DNA of 12,785 nt. It comes from an uncultured Pseudorhodoferax sp. (lineage in GTDB: Bacteria; Pseudomonadota; Gammaproteobacteria; Burkholderiales; Burkholderiaceae). The DNA is taken from the NCBI GenBank assembly GCA_913776795.1, contig CAJYRH010000416.1, positions 1 to 12,785 on the forward strand, read 5' to 3'. Positions 1 through 7,287 of the stretch are shown one piece after another (position 1 is the stretch's first letter; each line of letters begins with the position of its first letter). The translations under genes and the position numbers were made by a program. Below the pieces are notes generated by a model. The model searched no databases. It saw nothing but the letters and a program-made list of their open reading frames with translations, and was not told the origin of the DNA.

Positions 1-299
1 ACAAGTTCGGCGATGCGCTCAAGAACGTGATGCAGGGCGACAGGGGCTACGTGGTCTCCACCGTTCAGGCCCGCACGGCCGCCGGGCACCTGCCGTTCTC
101 CCGCATCGGCGAACTCTCGCACCAGAACGACCCGGAGCTCGGCTACAGCGTGCAGGCCCAGCCCAACCTGGACCAGAACACGGTGGACCTGGACCGCGAA
201 CGTGCCAATTTCGTGGACAACACCGTGCGCTACGAGGCCGCGCTGCGCTTCATCAACGGCCAGGCCAAGACCATGCTGACCGCCATCCAGGGGCAATAA
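1..299 (+). CDS. flgB: Flagellar proximal rod protein FlgB (5'-truncated by window edge)
   Basis: The reading frame begins at base 3 and shows 98 residues before the TAA at 297-299. FlgB is one of the proximal rod subunits of the flagellar basal body and assembles near the MS ring after export by the flagellar type III apparatus. The C-terminal part is diagnostic: a PNLDQNTVDLDRERANF stretch, then VRYEAALRFINGQAKTMLTAIQGQ-type sequence, matches the FlgB C-terminal helix, which ends in AIQGQ in many species. FlgB is usually about 135-140 residues, so roughly 40 N-terminal residues lie outside the window. The stop is followed after 11 bases by flgC, whose Shine-Dalgarno overlaps the stop codon, indicating co-transcription. 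Any promoter lies upstream of the window. Family and position at the head of the operon make the call secure. Confidence 0.95.
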   Translation, partial: KFGDALKNVMQGDRGYVVSTVQARTAAGHLPFSRIGELSHQNDPELGYSVQAQPNLDQNTVDLDRERANFVDNTVRYEAALRFINGQAKTMLTAIQGQ

Positions 300-310
300 G
301 GAGCTTCGCC

Positions 311-715
311 ATGTCGATGTTCTCGATCTTCGGCGTCTCGGGCAGCGGCATCAGCGCCCAGTCGCAGCGGCTCAACGTGGTGGCCTCCAACCTGGCGAAC
401 GTCGATGCCGTGGCCGGCCCCGACGCCCAGCCCTACAAGGCCCGCCAGGTGGTGTTCCAGACCACGCTGATGGGTGCCGACAGTTCGGCCGGCGTGGCCG
501 TACGCCAGGTCACCGAAAGCAATGCGCCGGCGCGAAAGGTGCTCGATCCGGACCACCCGCTGGCCGACGCCGAGGGTTACGTGACGCACTCCAACGTCAA
601 CGCGGTGGAGGAGATGGTCAACATGATCTCGGCCTCGCGCTCCTACCAGAACAACGTGGAAGTCATGAACACGGCCAAGACGCTGCTGCTCAAGACGCTG
701 CAGATGGGCCAGTGA
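311..715 (+). CDS. flgC: Flagellar proximal rod protein FlgC
   Basis: The 134-residue protein has the same length as enteric FlgC. It is a rod subunit of the basal body and is exported without a cleaved signal peptide. The N-terminal D0 helix carries the rod/hook family motif (SQRLNVVASNLANVDAV, about residues 17-33). It is followed by the PYKARQVVFQT segment typical of FlgC. The C-terminal helix (YVTHSNVNAVEEMVNMISAS, then SYQNNVEVMNTAKTLLLKTL) is the second half of the coiled-coil D0 domain. AAGGAG at 298-303 lies 7 bases before the ATG and overlaps the flgB stop. A second in-frame ATG two codons in is possible, but the first fits the Shine-Dalgarno. The next gene starts within 30 bases. 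Confidence 0.97.
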   Translation: MSMFSIFGVSGSGISAQSQRLNVVASNLANVDAVAGPDAQPYKARQVVFQTTLMGADSSAGVAVRQVTESNAPARKVLDPDHPLADAEGYVTHSNVNAVEEMVNMISASRSYQNNVEVMNTAKTLLLKTLQMGQ

Positions 716-741
716 GCCCGCGCTACCTGAAAGACACCACC

Positions 742-1404
742 ATGGCCATCTCCACCGACGTTCTGAACTCCGTCAACGGCGCAGGCAGTGCCGGCACCAC
801 CGGCGGCACGAACAAGAACGACTCGAGCGCTCAGGCAGTGCAGGACCGCTTCCTCAAGCTGCTGGTCGCGCAGTTGAACAACCAGGACCCGATGAACCCG
901 CTGGACAACGCGCAGATGACCTCGCAGATCGCCCAGCTCAATACCGTCACGGGCATCGAGAACCTGAATTCCACCGTCAACAACGTGCTGTCGCAGATGG
1001 CCTCGATGCAGGCGCTGCAGGGGGCGACCATGGTCGGCCACGAGGTGCTGAACGAAGGCTCCGCGCTGCAGGTCAGCGACAAGGTGGGCCGCGCCGCATT
1101 CGATCTGTCCGCCAATGCCGACGGGGTGAAGGTGCAGGTGCGCACCGCCAGCGGCACGCTGGTGGACACCATCGACATGGGCGCACTCGGCGCCGGCCGC
1201 CACGCCATCGAATGGGATGCGTCCAAGTACGGCGGCAACGAGGCGCTGCAGTTCACCGTGACGCCGACCAGCAAGAACACCGTCACGGCCACCGCGCTGC
1301 AGCGCTCGCGCGTCGAGTCCGTCAGCAACGAGAACAACGTGCTGACCTTGCACCTGGCCGGCGGCCAATCGCTGGCCTACGGCAACGTCAAGGCCATCCT
1401 CTGA
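742..1404 (+). CDS. flgD: Flagellar hook assembly scaffold (hook cap) FlgD
   Basis: FlgD caps the growing hook, promotes addition of FlgE subunits, and is lost when the hook is complete. The 220-residue protein carries the conserved N-terminal FlgD signature from residue 37 (FLKLLVAQLNNQDPMNPLDN, then TSQIAQLNTVTGIENLN). The C-terminal half is beta-rich and contains the FlgD Ig-like and tudor-like segments (VRTASGTLVDTIDMGALGAG, IEWDASKYGG). Length is close to the roughly 230 residues of enteric FlgD. I chose the ATG at 742 because MAISTDVLNSVNG resembles family N-termini. An in-frame GTG at 712 overlaps the flgC stop (GTGA) and would add 10 residues, but it has no Shine-Dalgarno. The chosen start also has only a weak upstream purine stretch, so translation may be coupled to flgC. 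Confidence 0.96.
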   Translation: MAISTDVLNSVNGAGSAGTTGGTNKNDSSAQAVQDRFLKLLVAQLNNQDPMNPLDNAQMTSQIAQLNTVTGIENLNSTVNNVLSQMASMQALQGATMVGHEVLNEGSALQVSDKVGRAAFDLSANADGVKVQVRTASGTLVDTIDMGALGAGRHAIEWDASKYGGNEALQFTVTPTSKNTVTATALQRSRVESVSNENNVLTLHLAGGQSLAYGNVKAIL

Positions 1405-1429
1405 ACCCCTCAAGCCTCAGGAGCTTTCC

Positions 1430-2656
1430 ATGGCATTCCAACAAGGTCTCTCCGGTCTGAACGCCGCCAGCAAGAATCTCGACGTCATCGGCCACAACAT
1501 CGCCAATGCGAACACCACCGGCATGAAGGCCTCGCGCGCCGAGTTCGCCGAGCTCTACGCCAACGCCATGGGAACGGCAGGCGGCATCAACCAGGGCCTG
1601 GGTGTGGAGGTCAACACGGTCTCGCAGCAGTTCACGCAGGGCAACCTGTCGGTGACCGGCAACTCGCTGGACGTGGCCATCAACGGCAACGGCTTCTTCC
1701 AGATCGACCAGCCCAACGGCACGCGTGCCTATACCCGGGACGGCTCGTTCAAGTTGACCAAGGAAGGCCAGATCGTGACCAACGACAACGGCGCCCTGCT
1801 GGGCGTCGTGGCCGACGCCAACGGCCTGATCCCGAGCGGTGGCGCGATCGGCCCGCTGGTGATGCCGGCGGGCGGCCAGATCGACGCCGCGCGCAGCACC
1901 AAGCTGGACCTGCGCCTCAACCTGGATGCCGGCGCCGCGGTGCCGACCGGCACGGCGCCGGCGGCGCTGACCCCGCCGATCGAGACGTACGGCACCTCGG
2001 CCGTGGCCTACAACGCGCAGGGCACCGCCGTTCCCATCGGCATCTACTTCACCAAGACCGCCAACAACAGCTGGGATGTCTGGACCACCGTGGACGGCGG
2101 CCCCATGACCAACAGCGGCTCCATGACCTTCGGCAACGACGGCGAGCTGACCTCGTCGTCGACGCTGACGTCGCTCAACCTCACGGAATCGGACGGCACC
2201 ACGACCTTTCCCGTCGCCTTCAACCTGGAGCGCGCGACGCAGTACGGCTCCTCGCGCTTCGGCGTGACCAAGGCACTGGCGGATGGCCAGACCTCGGGCC
2301 AGCTGACCGCCGTGAACATCGACGACGCCGGTGTGGTGCAGGGCGTCTACTCTAATGGCAAGACGCTGGCGGTCGGCCAGATCCAGCTCGCCACCTTCAC
2401 CAACGCCCAGGGACTGGCGCCGATCGGCGGCAACCTGTGGCTGGCGACGGCCGCCTCGGGCATGACGCCCACCGCCACCGGTACGCCGGGCAGCGGCAAC
2501 CTGGGCGTGGTGCGCGCCGGCACGCTGGAGGACTCCAACGTCGACCTGACCAAGGAACTCGTGAACATGATGACCGCGCAGCGCACCTACCAGGCCAACG
2601 CGCAGACCATCAAGACCCAGGACCAGGTCCTGAACACCATCCTGAATATTCGATGA
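1430..2656 (+). CDS. flgE: Flagellar hook protein FlgE
   Basis: FlgE polymerises into the hook, the universal joint between rod and filament. At 408 residues it is close to enteric FlgE (about 402). The N-terminal D0 helix has LNAASKNLDVIGHNIANANT (about residues 9-28). [12 protein letters not shown] follows at about 81-92 with TRAYTRDGSF just after, the shared hook/rod D1 signature. The C-terminal helix (about 368-408: DSNVDLTKELVNMMTAQRTY onward) closes the coiled coil. It lacks the FlgG-type L-stretch insertion that FlgG in this window has, which separates it from the distal rod protein. AGGAG at 1419-1423, 6 bases before the ATG, fixes the start. The TGA is itself part of an ATGA that begins intergenic repeat R1, so the usual tight operon spacing ends here. 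Confidence 0.97.
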   Translation: MAFQQGLSGLNAASKNLDVIGHNIANANTTGMKASRAEFAELYANAMGTAGGINQGLGVEVNTVSQQFTQGNLSVTGNSLDVAINGNGFFQIDQPNGTRAYTRDGSFKLTKEGQIVTNDNGALLGVVADANGLIPSGGAIGPLVMPAGGQIDAARSTKLDLRLNLDAGAAVPTGTAPAALTPPIETYGTSAVAYNAQGTAVPIGIYFTKTANNSWDVWTTVDGGPMTNSGSMTFGNDGELTSSSTLTSLNLTESDGTTTFPVAFNLERATQYGSSRFGVTKALADGQTSGQLTAVNIDDAGVVQGVYSNGKTLAVGQIQLATFTNAQGLAPIGGNLWLATAASGMTPTATGTPGSGNLGVVRAGTLEDSNVDLTKELVNMMTAQRTYQANAQTIKTQDQVLNTILNIR

Positions 2657-2787
2657 CCACCCCCGTCGCTTGCTCGCTTCGTGTAGCTGCATCGCCCCTC
2701 AAAAGGGCGACACCAGCGGCCCGGCAGCGCCGGTTCCGCGGTGTCTCCCGCCTGGGTCCGGCTTCATCCGTGGCCTGCGCCTGCTGA
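2657..2787 (+). repeat. Dispersed structured intergenic repeat, copy R1 (flgE-flgF gap)
   Basis: This is the most divergent of four copies. It starts at the ATGA that holds the flgE stop and continues CCACCCCCGTC, as in R2. Hairpins visible in order: (a) GCT 2672-2674 with AGC 2685-2687, plus CGC 2675-2677 with GTG 2681-2683, loop TTC and a bulged T; (b) TCGCCC 2692-2697 with GGGCGA 2705-2710, a 6-bp stem; (c) CCGGC 2721-2725 with GCCGG 2729-2733 (loop AGC), or alternatively GCCGG 2729-2733 with CCGGC 2758-2762 (24-base loop). The block CAGCGGCCCGGCAG then GGTTCCGCGGTGTCT is shared with the other copies. A frame from ATG 2653 to TGA 2787 is open and collinear with the frame in R2 (SLRV and RFRGV in both). 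The 3' boundary is approximate; 33 bases separate it from flgF. Confidence 0.75.
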
Positions 2788-2815
2788 TCCGCCCCCGTCA
2801 CGCACTTTGGAATCT

Positions 2816-2819
2816 GGAG
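2816..2819 (+). promoter_or_regulatory. Unusually close Shine-Dalgarno of flgF
   Basis: GGAG ends one base before the flgF ATG, whereas 5-9 bases is usual. A second purine patch (TTTGGAA, 2806-2812) lies at a more normal distance. An in-frame TGA at 2785-2787 and no other start codon rule out an upstream start, and MDHIIYTAM is the family N-terminus. The start is therefore correct and the spacing is truly odd. It fits weak or coupled initiation after the R1 repeat. Confidence 0.5.
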
Positions 2820-2820
2820 C

Positions 2821-3561
2821 ATGGACCACATCATCTACACCGCGATGACCGGCGCCCTTGCCGCCTCCGGGCGGCAGGCGGTGTTGTCCAACAACCTGGC
2901 CAACGTCTCGACCACCGGCTTTCGGGCCGAGCTGTCGAACTTCCGGTCGGTGCCGCTGAACGGCTCGGGCTCCAGCAGCCGGGTGTTCGCGCTGGAGACC
3001 ACGCGCGGCCACGACGAGAAGGCCGGCCCCGTGCAGCGCACCGGCCGCAACCTGGACGCCATGGCGCGCGACAACGCGTGGTTCGCCGTCCAGGGGCTGG
3101 ACGGCACCGAGGCCTACACGCGCGGCGGCTCCTTCGAGATCACGGCCGCCGGCACGCTGGTCACGCCCACCGGCCTGCCCGTGCTCAGCGATGGCGGAGC
3201 GCCCATCGACGTGCCGCCGAACGCCGAGGTGACGCTGGGCTCGGACGGCAGCATCACGGCCAAGGTCGGCAACCTGCCGCCCACCAACCTGGGCCGGCTC
3301 AAGCTGGCCACCCCCACCGCGGAGGACAGGCTCAAGCGCAGCGACGACGGGCTGTTCCGCACCACCTCGGGCGACCCCCTCGCCAGCGACCCGAACGCAC
3401 GCATGGCCGCCGGGGCACTGGAGGGTTCGAACGTGAATGCCGTGGAAACCATGGTGGGCATGATCCAGGTGGCGCGCCAGTTCGAAGTCCAGATGCGTTT
3501 GCTGCAACTCGCCGAAGCCGGCGACAAGAGTGCCAGCCAATTGCTGGGCACCCAAGGTTAA
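2821..3561 (+). CDS. flgF: Flagellar proximal rod protein FlgF
   Basis: FlgF is a rod subunit placed between the FlgB/C part and the FlgG distal rod. The 246-residue protein begins MDHIIYTAMTGA, matching the characteristic FlgF start (MDHAIYTAM in enterics), followed by [20 protein letters not shown] (about residues 18-37). The D1 signature is degenerate relative to FlgE and FlgG (DNAWFAVQGLDGTEAYTRGGSF), as is normal for FlgF. The C-terminal helix (about 200-246) has LEGSNVNAVETMVGMIQVAR. Length is near enteric FlgF (251). It follows the 164-base repeat-bearing gap and may start a second translation block (flgFGHI). The flgG start lies 12 bases beyond its TAA. Confidence 0.97.
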   Translation: MDHIIYTAMTGALAASGRQAVLSNNLANVSTTGFRAELSNFRSVPLNGSGSSSRVFALETTRGHDEKAGPVQRTGRNLDAMARDNAWFAVQGLDGTEAYTRGGSFEITAAGTLVTPTGLPVLSDGGAPIDVPPNAEVTLGSDGSITAKVGNLPPTNLGRLKLATPTAEDRLKRSDDGLFRTTSGDPLASDPNARMAAGALEGSNVNAVETMVGMIQVARQFEVQMRLLQLAEAGDKSASQLLGTQG

Positions 3562-3573
3562 GAAAGGTTCGCC

Positions 3574-4356
3574 ATGATCAATTCGCTCTGGATCTCCAAG
3601 ACCGGGATGGAAGCCCAGCAAACCCAGCTGGACGTCATCTCGCACAACCTGGCCAACGTGTCGACCACCGGGTTCAAGCGTTCCAACGCAGTGTTCGAAG
3701 ACCTGATCTACCAGAACCTGCGCCAGGTCGGCGCCAACAACACCGAGGCCGAGCAGTTGCCCACCGGGCTGCAGCTGGGCCTGGGTGTGCGCACGGTGGC
3801 CACCAGCCGCCAGTACTCGCAGGGTTCGCTGCAGCTCACCGAGAACCGCTTCGACGTGGCGATCAACGGCAACGGCTTCTTCAACGTGCAACTGCCCGAC
3901 GGCACGGTGGGCTACACGCGCGACGGCAGCTTCGAGGTCGACTCCCAGGGCCGCCTGGTCACCTCCAATGGCCTGCCCGTGGCGAACGGCATCACGATCC
4001 CGCCCAACGCCGTCAACGTGACCATCAGCGAGACCGGCACCGTGTCCGTGGTGTTGCCGGGCAACGCGACGCCGCAGACGGTGGGCACGATCGCCATGTC
4101 CAACTTCGTCAACCCGCCAGGCCTGGAGCCGCGCGGCCAGAACATCTTCACCGAGACCGCCGCCTCCGGGCAGCCGCAGGGCGGCACGCCGGGCACCAAC
4201 GGCCTGGGGGTGATGCGGCAGAACTACCTGGAGACGTCCAACGTCAACGTGGTGCAGGAGCTGGTGACCATGATCCAGACCCAGCGCGCCTACGAGATGA
4301 ACTCCAAGGCCGTGCAAACCTCGGACCAGATGCTGCAAAAGCTCGCGCAGCTGTAG
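3574..4356 (+). CDS. flgG: Flagellar distal rod protein FlgG
   Basis: FlgG forms the distal rod that crosses the periplasm inside the P and L rings. The 260-residue length equals that of enteric FlgG. The N-terminal D0 helix includes [20 protein letters not shown] (about residues 16-35). It is followed by the FlgG-specific L-stretch region ([20 protein letters not shown]), which makes the rod straight and distinguishes it from Flg[13 protein letters not shown] begins at residue 94 with GYTRDGSF after it. The C-terminal helix (about 219-260) carries [27 protein letters not shown] at 3561-3567, 6 bases before the ATG, supports the start. The TAG stop at 4354-4356 overlaps the Shine-Dalgarno of flgH. 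Confidence 0.98.
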   Translation: MINSLWISKTGMEAQQTQLDVISHNLANVSTTGFKRSNAVFEDLIYQNLRQVGANNTEAEQLPTGLQLGLGVRTVATSRQYSQGSLQLTENRFDVAINGNGFFNVQLPDGTVGYTRDGSFEVDSQGRLVTSNGLPVANGITIPPNAVNVTISETGTVSVVLPGNATPQTVGTIAMSNFVNPPGLEPRGQNIFTETAASGQPQGGTPGTNGLGVMRQNYLETSNVNVVQELVTMIQTQRAYEMNSKAVQTSDQMLQKLAQL

Positions 4357-4364
4357 GAGCCGCC

Positions 4365-5057
4365 ATGGCAAGAACCATCACCCTGCGCACCTGGCTGCTG
4401 GCCGTGGTCGCCTTCGCGCTCGCCGGTTGCGAGACCCTGCAGCAGACGCCCAAGGTCGAGTTTCCCGACACGGCGACGCAGCGGCCGGTGGCCATCGCGC
4501 CGCAAGCCGCGCCCGTCGCCACCGGGGGGCTGTACTCGCAGGTGCGTTACCGCCCGTTCTTCGAGGACCGGCGCCCGCGCATGCTCGGCGACACGCTCAC
4601 GGTGCAGATCGTCGAGAGCCTGAACGCCAGCCAGACCAGCACCGCCTCGGTCGACAAGACCGGCAACGTGAGCAGCGGCGTCACCGGATTGCCGTTCCTG
4701 TCCGCATCGCTGCTGGGCAAGCTCGGAGTGGGCGCCGAATCGGAGAACAAGTTCGCCGGCAGCGGCGGCACCGCAGCCGCCAACACCTTCAGCGGCACCA
4801 TCACCACCACCGTGGTGGACGTGCTGCCCAACGGCCACCTCGTGGTGCTGGGCGAGAAGCAGATCGGCGTCAACCAGAACGTGGACGTGCTGCGTTTTTC
4901 GGGCACGGTGGACCCGCGCGCCGTGCTGCCCGGCTCCATCGTGCCATCCACCTCGGTGGCCAACGTGCGTGTGGAGTCGCGCGGCCGCGGCCAGCAGCAG
5001 GACGCCATGGCAATTGGCTGGCTGGCCCGGTTCTTTTTGAGCGTTCTGCCGTTCTGA
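4365..5057 (+). CDS. flgH: Flagellar L-ring lipoprotein FlgH
   Basis: FlgH builds the outer-membrane L ring, a bushing around the distal rod. The 230-residue precursor has a lipoprotein signal: MARTITLR, a hydrophobic core, then the lipobox LAGC with the lipidated Cys at residue 22. The mature part contains family landmarks: GLYSQVRYRPFFEDRRPRML, GDTLTVQIVESLNASQTSTA, FSGTITTTVVDVLPNGHLVV and GEKQIGVNQNVDVLRFSGTV. It ends in an aromatic/hydrophobic tail (ARFFLSVLPF), as expected for an outer-membrane protein. Length matches enteric FlgH (232). The start at 4365 follows AGGAG (4355-4359) by 5 bases. A much longer frame open from 2670 is only upstream read-through in a non-coding frame. The gap to flgI is 43 bases. 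Confidence 0.97.
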   Translation: MARTITLRTWLLAVVAFALAGCETLQQTPKVEFPDTATQRPVAIAPQAAPVATGGLYSQVRYRPFFEDRRPRMLGDTLTVQIVESLNASQTSTASVDKTGNVSSGVTGLPFLSASLLGKLGVGAESENKFAGSGGTAAANTFSGTITTTVVDVLPNGHLVVLGEKQIGVNQNVDVLRFSGTVDPRAVLPGSIVPSTSVANVRVESRGRGQQQDAMAIGWLARFFLSVLPF

Positions 5058-5100
5058 GGCTTCGCACAATCACGGCAGCCCCCTCCATCCGAGCACTGCC

Positions 5101-6213
5101 ATGACATTCCTGCCGCGCCTCCTGCTTCCGCTGCTCGCCCTCGCACTGCTGGTCCAGCCGGTGCAGGCCATGCGCATCAAGGAAGTCGCCTCGGTGCAGG
5201 GCGTGCGCAGCAACCAGCTGACGGGCTACGGCCTGGTCGTGGGCCTGGACGGCACTGGCGACCAGACCACGCAGATGCCGTACACGACGCAGAGCCTGTC
5301 CAACTACCTGCAGCAGCAAGGCATCGTGCTGCCGGCCAACCAGGCCTCGCAGCTGCAGCTCAAGAACGTGGCAGCGGTGCTGGTCACGGCCGAGCTGCCC
5401 GCGTTCGCGCAGCCGGGCCAGGCCATCGACGTGACGGTCTCCTCCATGGGCAACGCCAAGTCGCTCAAGGGCGGCACGTTGATCGCGACACCGCTGCGCG
5501 GTGCCGACGGCGAGGTCTACGCGCTGGCACAGGGCAACCTGGTGGTGGCCGGCGCGGGTGCTGCCGCCGGGGGCAGCAAGGTGCAGATCAACCACCTGTC
5601 GGCCGGTCGCATCCCCGGTGGCGGCCAGGTCGAGCGCAGCGTTCCCACGCCGCTGCAGGACGGCGACCACATCACGCTGGGCCTGGATGCCTCGGACTTC
5701 CAGACCGCGCGCCGCGTGGCCAGCGTCATCAACGAAAAGCTGGGACAGGGCCTGGCGCAGGCGCTGGACGGCCGCACGGTGCAGGTGCGCGCCCCCAACA
5801 CGCCCCACGCCCGTGTGAACTTCATCGCCGAGCTCGAAGAACTGCGCTTCGACAAGGCCGTGCCGTCGGCGAAGGTGGTGATCAACTCGCGCACCGGCTC
5901 CATCGTGCTGAACCAGGCCGTGACGCTGGGGCCCTGCGCCATTGCACATGGGAACCTGTCGGTCAGCATCGCCACCACGCCGGTGATCAGCCAGCCGGCG
6001 CCGTTCTCGCAGGGCCAGACCGTGGTCGGCCAGCAGTCTGACATCTCGGTCAAGCAGGAGCCCGGAAAGCTGCTGCAGCTGCAGGGCGCGCCGCAGCTGG
6101 GCGACGTGGTGCGTGCACTGAACGCGCTGGGTGCCACGCCGCAGGACCTGCTGGCCATCCTGCAGGCCATCAAGGCCGCAGGCGCCCTCAATGCAGAGCT
6201 GGAGGTGATCTGA
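5101..6213 (+). CDS. flgI: Flagellar P-ring protein FlgI
   Basis: FlgI forms the periplasmic P ring around the rod in the peptidoglycan layer. The 370-residue precursor starts with a Sec signal peptide: a basic start, a leucine-rich core, and a likely AxA-like cleavage after VQA at residue 23, leaving MRIKEVASVQGVRSNQLTGY. Further family landmarks are GLVVGLDGTGDQT, VLVTAELPAFAQPGQAIDVT, SSMGNAKSLKGGTLIATPLR, KVVINSRTGSIV and TLGPCAIAHGNLSVSI. Length is close to enteric FlgI (about 365). There is no strong Shine-Dalgarno before the ATG, but the signal peptide requires a start here. Immediately after the TGA, one base later, is the ATG that begins repeat R2. Confidence 0.97.
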   Translation: MTFLPRLLLPLLALALLVQPVQAMRIKEVASVQGVRSNQLTGYGLVVGLDGTGDQTTQMPYTTQSLSNYLQQQGIVLPANQASQLQLKNVAAVLVTAELPAFAQPGQAIDVTVSSMGNAKSLKGGTLIATPLRGADGEVYALAQGNLVVAGAGAAAGGSKVQINHLSAGRIPGGGQVERSVPTPLQDGDHITLGLDASDFQTARRVASVINEKLGQGLAQALDGRTVQVRAPNTPHARVNFIAELEELRFDKAVPSAKVVINSRTGSIVLNQAVTLGPCAIAHGNLSVSIATTPVISQPAPFSQGQTVVGQQSDISVKQEPGKLLQLQGAPQLGDVVRALNALGATPQDLLAILQAIKAAGALNAELEVI

Positions 6214-6350
6214 CATGAAGCACCCCCGTCTGAATTTCTCACTGCGTGTAGAAAATCCATCCCCCCTCGTGGGCGCACCGCCGGCGGCCTGGCAGAGCCG
6301 GTTCCGCGGCGTCTGCCGGCATGGCCTGCTCCGCGGCCTTCGGAACAGCG
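6214..6350 (+). repeat. Dispersed structured intergenic repeat, copy R2 (flgI-flgJ gap)
   Basis: R2 is nearly identical to R4 and begins directly after the flgI stop (TGA-C-ATGAAGCACCCCCGTC). Stem (a): TTTCT 6235-6239 with AGAAA 6250-6254, CAC 6240-6242 with GTG 6246-6248, loop TGC, one bulged T. Stem (b) is a weak C-run/G-run (CCC 6264-6266 with GGG 6271-6273). Stem (c): GCCGG 6297-6301 with CCGGC 6316-6320, 14-base loop; CTGGC 6289-6293 can instead pair with 6297-6301 using one T-G wobble. The 53-base block 6286-6338 aligns without gaps to R3 and R4. A 63-codon frame (6215-6406) runs from the repeat ATG to a TGA one base before flgJ. After the repeat, 6351-6407 shows nothing further except the flgJ ribosome-binding site. 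Confidence 0.85.
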
Positions 6351-6396
6351 GCCCGCCTGCCACTTCTGGATCCTGCGTGCGGCGCGCCGGCGCCGT

Positions 6397-6400
6397 GGAG
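6397..6400 (+). promoter_or_regulatory. Shine-Dalgarno that decides the flgJ start
   Basis: GGAG lies 7 bases before the ATG at 6408. It favours that start over the in-frame ATG at 6321, which sits inside repeat R2 and would add 29 residues unlike FlgJ. Confidence 0.65.
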
Positions 6401-6407
6401 CTCTGAC

Positions 6408-7274
6408 ATGTCGCTTTCGCCGCTGGTCCCCAACAACAATGCACTGGCCGCCGACGCCCGCTCGCTGGATTCCCTGAAGGCGCAGGCCGGCAAGGACGGC
6501 GCGGGCGCCGTCAAGGAGGCAGCCAAGCAGCTGGAGTCGCTGTTCATGCGCGAGCTCATCAAGAGCATGCGCGACGCGACCATGAAGTCCGGCCTGTTCG
6601 ACAGTCCCCAGAGCGATGTCAGCAAGGACCTGCTGGACCAGCAGCTCTCGGTATCGATGTCCGGGCTGCCTGGCGGCCTGTCATCGGCCATCGAGCGCCA
6701 GCTGTCGCGCCACACCGTGGCGATGGACAACACGCGCGTGCTGCCGCCGTCCGACGACGCCGAAAAGGTGTCCCGGCCCATGCCGGCAGGCACCGGCAGC
6801 GCCAAGCACGGTTTCGTGCAGCAGCACCAGGATGCGGCAGAGCGCGTCGAGCGGCAAAGCGGCATCCCGGCCAGCTACATGATCGGCCAGGCCGCCCACG
6901 AGACCGGCTGGGGCAAGCGCGAGATCAAGCACAGCGACGGCAGCACTTCGTTCAACCTGTTCGGCATCAAGGCCGGCCCGGGCTGGACCGGCAAGGTGGC
7001 CGAGGTGACGACCACCGAGTACGTGAACGGCGAGGCCCGCAAGGTCAAGGCCAAGTTTCGCGCCTACGACTCCTACGAGGACTCGTTCCGCGACTACGCC
7101 AACATGATCACCAACAGCCCGCGTTACGAGAAGGTGCTCAGCAAGACGGATTCGCCGTTGGCCTTCGCCACCGCGCTCAAGCGCGCTGGCTACGCCACCG
7201 ACCCGGACTACGCCGGCAAACTCAGCCGCGTGATCAACAGCACGCTGCAGGTGCAGCGCGCCTTGAACGCCTGA
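6408..7274 (+). CDS. flgJ: FlgJ: rod-binding cap fused to peptidoglycan hydrolase
   Basis: FlgJ caps the growing rod and cuts peptidoglycan so that the rod can pass. This 288-residue protein has both parts. The N-terminal rod-binding domain (about residues 20-105) includes AAKQLESLFMRELIKSMRDA, SGLFDSPQSDVSKDLLDQQL and MSGLPGGLSSAIERQL. After a linker, the C-terminal GH73-type glucosaminidase/muramidase domain (about 130-288) has FVQQHQDAAERVERQSGIPA, the catalytic AAHETGWG with Glu165, FNLFGIKAGPGWTG, FRAYDSYEDSFRDYANMI and AGYATDPDYAGKLSRVI. The dual-domain form is typical of Beta- and Gammaproteobacteria; it is a little shorter than the 313 residues of the enteric protein. No signal peptide is present, as expected for export by the flagellar apparatus. 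flgK starts 13 bases after its stop. Confidence 0.97.
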   Translation: MSLSPLVPNNNALAADARSLDSLKAQAGKDGAGAVKEAAKQLESLFMRELIKSMRDATMKSGLFDSPQSDVSKDLLDQQLSVSMSGLPGGLSSAIERQLSRHTVAMDNTRVLPPSDDAEKVSRPMPAGTGSAKHGFVQQHQDAAERVERQSGIPASYMIGQAAHETGWGKREIKHSDGSTSFNLFGIKAGPGWTGKVAEVTTTEYVNGEARKVKAKFRAYDSYEDSFRDYANMITNSPRYEKVLSKTDSPLAFATALKRAGYATDPDYAGKLSRVINSTLQVQRALNA

Positions 7275-7287
7275 TCTTCGGCGCGCC

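Noticed and set aside
712..741. GTG start for flgD overlapping the flgC stop
   Set aside because: There is no Shine-Dalgarno, and the extra residues (MSPRYLKDTT) are unlike FlgD N-termini. Coupling remains possible with the ATG at 742.
1388..2692. A 434-codon antisense frame opposite flgE
   Set aside because: It mirrors flgE codon bias, has low-complexity composition and no start context. flgE is certain on the other strand.
2670..5057. A 795-codon + strand frame that appears to join flgF/flgG sequence to FlgH
   Set aside because: Up to about 4364 it is the wrong frame of flgF and flgG. Only the last 230 codons are real (FlgH), with their own ribosome-binding site and lipoprotein signal.
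6290..6305. Sigma-54-like TGGCAG element inside the repeats
   Set aside because: The TT-rich -12 part is one base out of register and lacks the GC (TGGCAGA-N4-GTTC). It is the same stem sequence explained by the hairpin, and would point to a promoter in each copy without other support.
6321..6407. Upstream ATG extending FlgJ by 29 residues
   Set aside because: The ATG lies in the repeat (GGCATGGCC, also present in R3 and R4), and the added residues do not resemble FlgJ. ATG 6408 has a good Shine-Dalgarno.
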